NCBI RefSeq assembly: GCF_003990645.1
Contig: NZ_RYZK01000015.1
Span: 1-64,000 of the forward strand
From: Shimia sediminis
GTDB taxonomy: Bacteria > Pseudomonadota > Alphaproteobacteria > Rhodobacterales > Rhodobacteraceae
Length of the DNA: 64,000 nucleotides
Direction: 5' to 3'
Positions 60,362 through 64,000 of the stretch are shown in pieces; positions within the stretch are counted from its first letter, which is position 1, and each line of letters starts with the position of its first letter. The notes under the pieces were generated by a model that saw only the letters and a list, made by a program, of their open reading frames with translations, had not been told where the DNA came from and made no database searches. The position numbers and the translations under genes are program-made.

Positions 60362-60664
60362 CTGTTGGGCCGGAACCTGTGTTTGCGCGGCAAAGCCCGT
60401 GGTGATTTTGCCGTAGCCGACCACTAGATTTGGTAGCCCATTGGAGTCGTTCACTTTTCTTAACCATGAATTGGTGCAAAGGCGCACCACTTGCCCCGCT
60501 ATTCGACCGAAATCCGGACAAGTCTAAACAAACCCTTGAGACCAAGCCCGAACTTGGGCAGGATTAAGGCAAGAATGAGGCAAACCCGTCTGAGCAGGCG
60601 GGATCAAGTTGGAACACGGACGCGGCAACGTATCGCGACGGGCCAGGTTGAAGGGAAAAGGGCA
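60362..60664. other. Non-coding stretch upstream of the membrane protein gene
   Basis: I see no gene here. It contains a TTAACCAT (about 60460), resembling a CtrA half-site, and a short hairpin GGTGC...GCACC (60473-60488). The promoter of the next gene must lie in this region. Confidence 0.4.
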
Positions 60665-61498
60665 GTGGTCGGAAAATTTGCAAGCGCATTGACCCGCGCA
60701 CTATTGGTGGCGTTGCTGATGTCGACGCCCGCGTTGATCCTTCCGAACGTGAGTACGGATGCGATTCATATCGTGGTGCTGTTCGCGCTGTTCGCCGGGT
60801 GTCTGGTCTTTATCGAATATCTGTCAACCTATCCCAGCATCGTGGAATTCCGCTATGCGCCGCCGTTCAACCGGCTGCGGTTCCTTGCGATTTTCCTGTG
60901 TGTGCTGACGCTGTCCGTCATTGCACGCGGACGCTACGAGCCCAATGCGCTGACCTCGTTCCTTTATACGCTGGGCTATATTGTCGGCGACTGGATCGAT
61001 TTTCCCTACTCACCTGTACGCCTGATGGTGATCATGCTGCCGGATAATGCCTCGGCTGATCTGGTGCTGGCGGTGCGCACGGCGTCGGGCATGGCCTATA
61101 TGATCTCGCTGGCGACGCTGACGCTGTTTTTCTTTTACGTGCGTATCCTTGGATGGCCCGCCCGCAATGGCGCGTTCAACGTCTGGGTGAACCTGCCGCT
61201 GTTCGACCCGACGGCGGGTGGCGATGTGCTGCCGCGGCTGCAGCGCGACGGGCGTCTTAACATTGCGTTAGGGTTTCTGATGCCATTCTTGATCCCGGCG
61301 ATCGTGCAGATGATGTCGGATCTGATTGATCCGATCTACATGGACGATCCGATGACCTTGATCTGGACGATAAGCGCATGGGCCTTTATTCCGGCGAGCC
61401 TGATCATGCGGGGCATGGCGATGGGGCGTGTCGCCGAGATGATCGACGAGAACCGACGTCGCGCCTATGCCGCGACGCAGGCCATGCAAACCATCTGA
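60665..61498 (+). CDS. Multi-pass membrane protein, function unknown
   Basis: A 277-residue membrane protein with about six transmembrane segments (for example ALLVALLMSTPALILP, IVVLFALFAGCLVFIEYL, FLAIFLCVLTLSVIA, MISLATLTLFFFYV, GFLMPFLIPAIVQMM). The frame opens at 60491, but the early codons are basic and hydrophilic; the GTG at 60665, preceded by AAGGG and AAAAGGG, is chosen. I do not recognise the family. Its stop codon overlaps a CTG codon that can start the next gene (61495-61498), so the two products are probably coupled. Confidence 0.8.
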   Translation: MVGKFASALTRALLVALLMSTPALILPNVSTDAIHIVVLFALFAGCLVFIEYLSTYPSIVEFRYAPPFNRLRFLAIFLCVLTLSVIARGRYEPNALTSFLYTLGYIVGDWIDFPYSPVRLMVIMLPDNASADLVLAVRTASGMAYMISLATLTLFFFYVRILGWPARNGAFNVWVNLPLFDPTAGGDVLPRLQRDGRLNIALGFLMPFLIPAIVQMMSDLIDPIYMDDPMTLIWTISAWAFIPASLIMRGMAMGRVAEMIDENRRRAYAATQAMQTI

Positions 61499-62562
61499 TT
61501 TTTTGGCTTCTGGCGTTCTGCCTGATGGCTCTGCCGGTCTGGGCAGAGCCTGTGCGCGTGGCCAGTTACAATGTCGAGATGCATCGCAAGGCGCCGGGGC
61601 TGATGCTGCGGGATATTCTGCGGGGGGATGATCAGGCGCGCGCGGTGGCACAGGTCGTGGCACATGTGGCCCCCGACGTCCTGCTGTTGCAGGGGGTGGA
61701 TTATGACGCGGACCTGCATGGGGTGCGTGCCCTGCGCGATGTGATTTCCGAGGCCGGGATCGTGTATCCGCATGTCTTTGCGCTGTTGCCGAATGCGGGC
61801 ATGGCGACGGGGCTGGACATGAACGGCGATGGCCGGTTGGGCCGGGGGGCAGACAAACAGGGGTTTGGGTTCTTTGCGGGGCAGCGCGGCATGGCGCTGT
61901 TGTCGCGCTGGCCGATTGACGAAGCGGGCGTGCAGGATTTCTCGGGCCTGTTGTGGCGGGATCTGCCGGGGGCGGAATTGCCCGAGGTGGCGGGCGCGCC
62001 CTTTCCGTCCGAAGCCGCGCAGGCGGTGCAGCGGCTGTCTTCGGTCGGGCATTGGATTGTGCCGGTTGTGATGCCGGATGGAGGGGTGCTTTCGGTGATG
62101 GCCTTTAGCGCGACGCCGCCGGTTTTTGACGGGCCAGAGGATCGCAACGGGTTGCGCAATGCGGATGAAATCCGGCTGTGGGCCCATGTGCTGAATGGGG
62201 ATCTGGGCGTTGCCCCCAAGGGGCGTTTCGTGATCGCGGGCAATGCCAACCTGGACCCGGAAAAAGGCGACGGGCGGCATGCGGCGATCCGGGACTTGCT
62301 GGCGCATCCAAAGGTACAGGATACCCGCCCGAAGTCTGCGTTTGGCGGCACGGATACGGTGGATTGGCGCGATCCCTCACCGGGGGACATGCGGGTTGGC
62401 TATGTGTTGCCGTCAGCGGATTGGAAGGTTGTGGACGCCGGTGTGTTCTGGCCCGCGCCGGGGGACGCGGACCACGAGGTGTTGCGCGTGGACGAGGTGC
62501 ACGCCAGCCGTCACCGGCTGGTTTGGGTGGACGTCGAGGCGGCGACCGCCGAGGGGTTCTGA
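61495..62562 (+). CDS. Secreted endonuclease/exonuclease/phosphatase-fold protein
   Basis: A 355-residue protein of the EEP (DNase I-like) fold. VRVASYNVEMHR carries the metal-site asparagine region, and later blocks are GRFVIAGNANLDPEKGDGRH (N/D pair) and DAGVFWPAPGDADHEVLRVD, with the catalytic Asp-His near the end. The most probable start is CTG 61495, overlapping the previous stop codon as CTGA; from there the N-terminus LIFWLLAFCLMALPVWA is a good signal peptide cleaved before EPVR. The substrate (nucleic acid, lipid or inositol phosphate) is unknown. Its 3' end overlaps the convergent epimerase gene by 52 bases. Confidence 0.82.
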   Translation: MIFWLLAFCLMALPVWAEPVRVASYNVEMHRKAPGLMLRDILRGDDQARAVAQVVAHVAPDVLLLQGVDYDADLHGVRALRDVISEAGIVYPHVFALLPNAGMATGLDMNGDGRLGRGADKQGFGFFAGQRGMALLSRWPIDEAGVQDFSGLLWRDLPGAELPEVAGAPFPSEAAQAVQRLSSVGHWIVPVVMPDGGVLSVMAFSATPPVFDGPEDRNGLRNADEIRLWAHVLNGDLGVAPKGRFVIAGNANLDPEKGDGRHAAIRDLLAHPKVQDTRPKSAFGGTDTVDWRDPSPGDMRVGYVLPSADWKVVDAGVFWPAPGDADHEVLRVDEVHASRHRLVWVDVEAATAEGF

Positions 62563-63422
62563 TCCTGCCACGCCACGGCGCGTTTGAGCGCGGTGTCAAC
62601 CGGCGTGGGGTCAAAATCCGGCAAGAGGTCGGTGAACCGCGCCGCGCCCAACTCGTGCGGCGTGTTCCAGAGATAGCGCATTTCCAACAGGCAGGCCGCG
62701 AGCTTCCAGAATGGCGACAACAGGCGGAAGGGCAGCCAGTTGACCTGCTTCAGACGCAGGTCGCGACCGGTAATGCGCGAAAGGGCCGCGCACATGTCCT
62801 GTCCGCTGAGTGTGTAGCCCGGAAAGGCGATGTCTTCGAAACGATTGAGCGTGTCGCGCTGCTCGGCCAGAAGCACTGCGGCGCGGGTCAGGTCGGGCAG
62901 ATAGGCCCAGGCGTGGGGGATGTCCGAGCGGCCGGGATAGCGAAAGATGCCCTTGGGCAGCGGCTTGGTCATGATCCTGTCGAACCAGTTGCCCGAGGGC
63001 TGCGTATCGATAAAGTCACCGGCCCGCAAAAGGATGGTGCGCACGCCGCTGTCGCGATAGGCGGCTTCCATCTCGCGGCGGATAAGCCCGAGGGGGTTGG
63101 TTGCCAGATGCGGCGTCGAGGCGCACCAGACGGGTTCGTTTCCGGGGCCGTAAACGTAGACGTTGCCGGGCACGATGACGGTGGCGTCGACGGTGCGGGC
63201 GGCCTCGATCACCTCGGCGTGCAGACGCGGCACCTCTGCCGCCCAGTCGGGATAGGCCGGGTTCCAGGCGTTGACGATGACCTGCACCCCTTGCACGGCG
63301 GTCCGCAGCGTATCTGTGTGACGGTCAAAATGGCGGACCTGCCAGCCGGCACGTTTGAAAGCCTGGCTGGCGTTGTGGCCAAAGCGCCCGGAAGCGCCGA
63401 GGATGAGAACAGTCTGGGTCAT
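62511..63422 (-). CDS. NAD-dependent epimerase/dehydratase family protein
   Basis: A 303-residue extended-SDR-like protein. The Rossmann motif GASGRFGHNAS is at the N-terminus, and the middle carries VIVPGNVYVYGPG with the YxxxK-like region degenerate. The family (NmrA/epimerase-like) binds NAD(P); the substrate is unknown. It is divergent from the LysR gene, which is the usual layout for a regulator and its target, and its last 17 codons are antisense to the EEP gene. Confidence 0.85.
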   Translation of the reverse strand: MTQTVLILGASGRFGHNASQAFKRAGWQVRHFDRHTDTLRTAVQGVQVIVNAWNPAYPDWAAEVPRLHAEVIEAARTVDATVIVPGNVYVYGPGNEPVWCASTPHLATNPLGLIRREMEAAYRDSGVRTILLRAGDFIDTQPSGNWFDRIMTKPLPKGIFRYPGRSDIPHAWAYLPDLTRAAVLLAEQRDTLNRFEDIAFPGYTLSGQDMCAALSRITGRDLRLKQVNWLPFRLLSPFWKLAACLLEMRYLWNTPHELGAARFTDLLPDFDPTPVDTALKRAVAWQDQNPSAVAASTSTQTSR

Positions 63423-63515
63423 TGGGTCGGCTCCTGTAATCAGTTGACACCATTATGGACCCGCCACACATGAATGGGTATTTGCAAAAACTGCAGTTAT
63501 GCTATTCATTATTGA

Positions 63516-64000
63516 ATGGATAAAACACTCGCATCCCTCGACTGGTCTCTGATCCAATCGTTTCTGGCCGTGGCTGACACCGGATCGTTGTCAGGAGCGG
63601 CGCGGCGGCTGGGGGCGTCCCAGCCGACCCTGGGGCGGCATATCCGAACGCTGGAAAACACACTAAAGGTCGAGTTGTTCCAACGCCATGCGCGAGGGTT
63701 TCAACTGACCCCGTTGGGGCGCGAGATGCGCGGCCACGCCGAGCGGATGGCCGAGGCGATGGCGGGGCTGTCACTGGTCGCGGCGGGGGGCGAGACGCGG
63801 CTGGAGGGCGATGTGCGCATTGCCACAAGCGTGTTCATGGCGCATCACGTCATGCCCGGCATCATTGCACAGATGCGGCAGCAGGAACCGGATATCCGCA
63901 TTGACCTCGTACCCTCGGACAGTTCGGAGAACCTGCTGTTCCGCGAGGCGGATATTGCCGTGCGCATGTACCGCCCCGAGCAGCTGGACATGGTGACAAA
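63516..64000 (+). CDS. LysR family transcriptional regulator, N-terminal part (cut by window end)
   Basis: From the ATG at 63516 the frame is open to the window end (161 codons seen). The N-terminal winged helix-turn-helix is clear: FLAVADTGSLSGAARRLGAS, then QPTLGRHIRTLENTLKVELF and QRHARGFQLTPLG. The start of the effector domain follows (LEGDVRIATSVFMAHHVMPG). It is divergent from the epimerase gene; LysR proteins typically control the divergent neighbour. A short inverted repeat ATTCA/TGAAT (63504-63517) overlaps the start codon and could be part of autoregulation. Confidence 0.93.
   Translation, partial: MDKTLASLDWSLIQSFLAVADTGSLSGAARRLGASQPTLGRHIRTLENTLKVELFQRHARGFQLTPLGREMRGHAERMAEAMAGLSLVAAGGETRLEGDVRIATSVFMAHHVMPGIIAQMRQQEPDIRIDLVPSDSSENLLFREADIAVRMYRPEQLDMVT

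Overview
The window is a stretch of alphaproteobacterial chromosome, almost certainly from the Rhodobacterales (Roseobacter group). The evidence is a GC-rich, gene-dense sequence with frequent ATGA stop/start overlaps; the alphaproteobacterial block chvI-chvG-hprK-rapZ-EIIA(Man)-HPr next to ATP-type pckA; etfBA beside a 3-hydroxybutyryl-CoA dehydrogenase; and a DUF6473-type protein. No rRNA, tRNA, CRISPR array, prophage or insertion sequence was recognised. The organism looks like a chemo-organotroph able to use acids, fatty or branched acyl compounds, and glycolate.

Left part (1-20 kb). The window opens on the 5' end of an EF-Tu gene on the minus strand. Then come a lipoprotein, a lone cytochrome P450, a YjgN-like membrane protein coupled to a membrane M48 peptidase, parC, an SH3-domain protein, an SDR, a HIG1-type small membrane protein with a PduO-type cobalamin adenosyltransferase, a GT25 glycosyltransferase, an enoyl-CoA hydratase divergent from etfBA, a DUF6473 protein, hbd, an acyltransferase, and the regulatory PTS / ChvGI block (16.3-20.8 kb).

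Middle (21-39 kb). After pckA lies a long minus-strand directon, read from right to left: TetR regulator - MDR reductase - livH-livM-livG-livF - acyl-CoA ligase - livJ - two acyl-CoA dehydrogenases - molybdopterin oxidoreductase - Rid protein. It looks like one regulated system that imports an unknown organic acid, activates it to a CoA ester and dehydrogenates it; electrons could go to the EtfBA encoded in the same window. A palindromic operator lies just upstream of the TetR gene. Divergent to it is a YghU-type glutathione transferase, then a GMC oxidoreductase coupled to an alpha/beta hydrolase.

Right part (40-64 kb). Succinate-semialdehyde dehydrogenase, a globin, an ECF sigma factor coupled to a membrane vWA protein, an MFS transporter, a small heat-shock protein, a secreted trypsin-like protease, glycolate oxidase glcDEF, DUF599, a visibly AT-rich patch with one unrecognised gene (52.3-53.4 kb), rlmH-rsfS, a Sel1-repeat protein, a MscS channel, a GNAT, leuC-leuD, a membrane protein coupled to a secreted endonuclease/phosphatase-fold protein, and an NAD-epimerase divergent from a LysR gene cut by the window end.

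The most interesting non-coding signals are: a REP-like palindrome present twice between convergent genes; a four-copy 11-bp repeat between convergent genes; three GCGCTAA-type half-sites before pckA; a two-level hairpin between leuC and leuD; a perfect stem-loop after livJ; and two genes (rsfS and the 61.5-kb gene) whose best-supported start codon is CTG.
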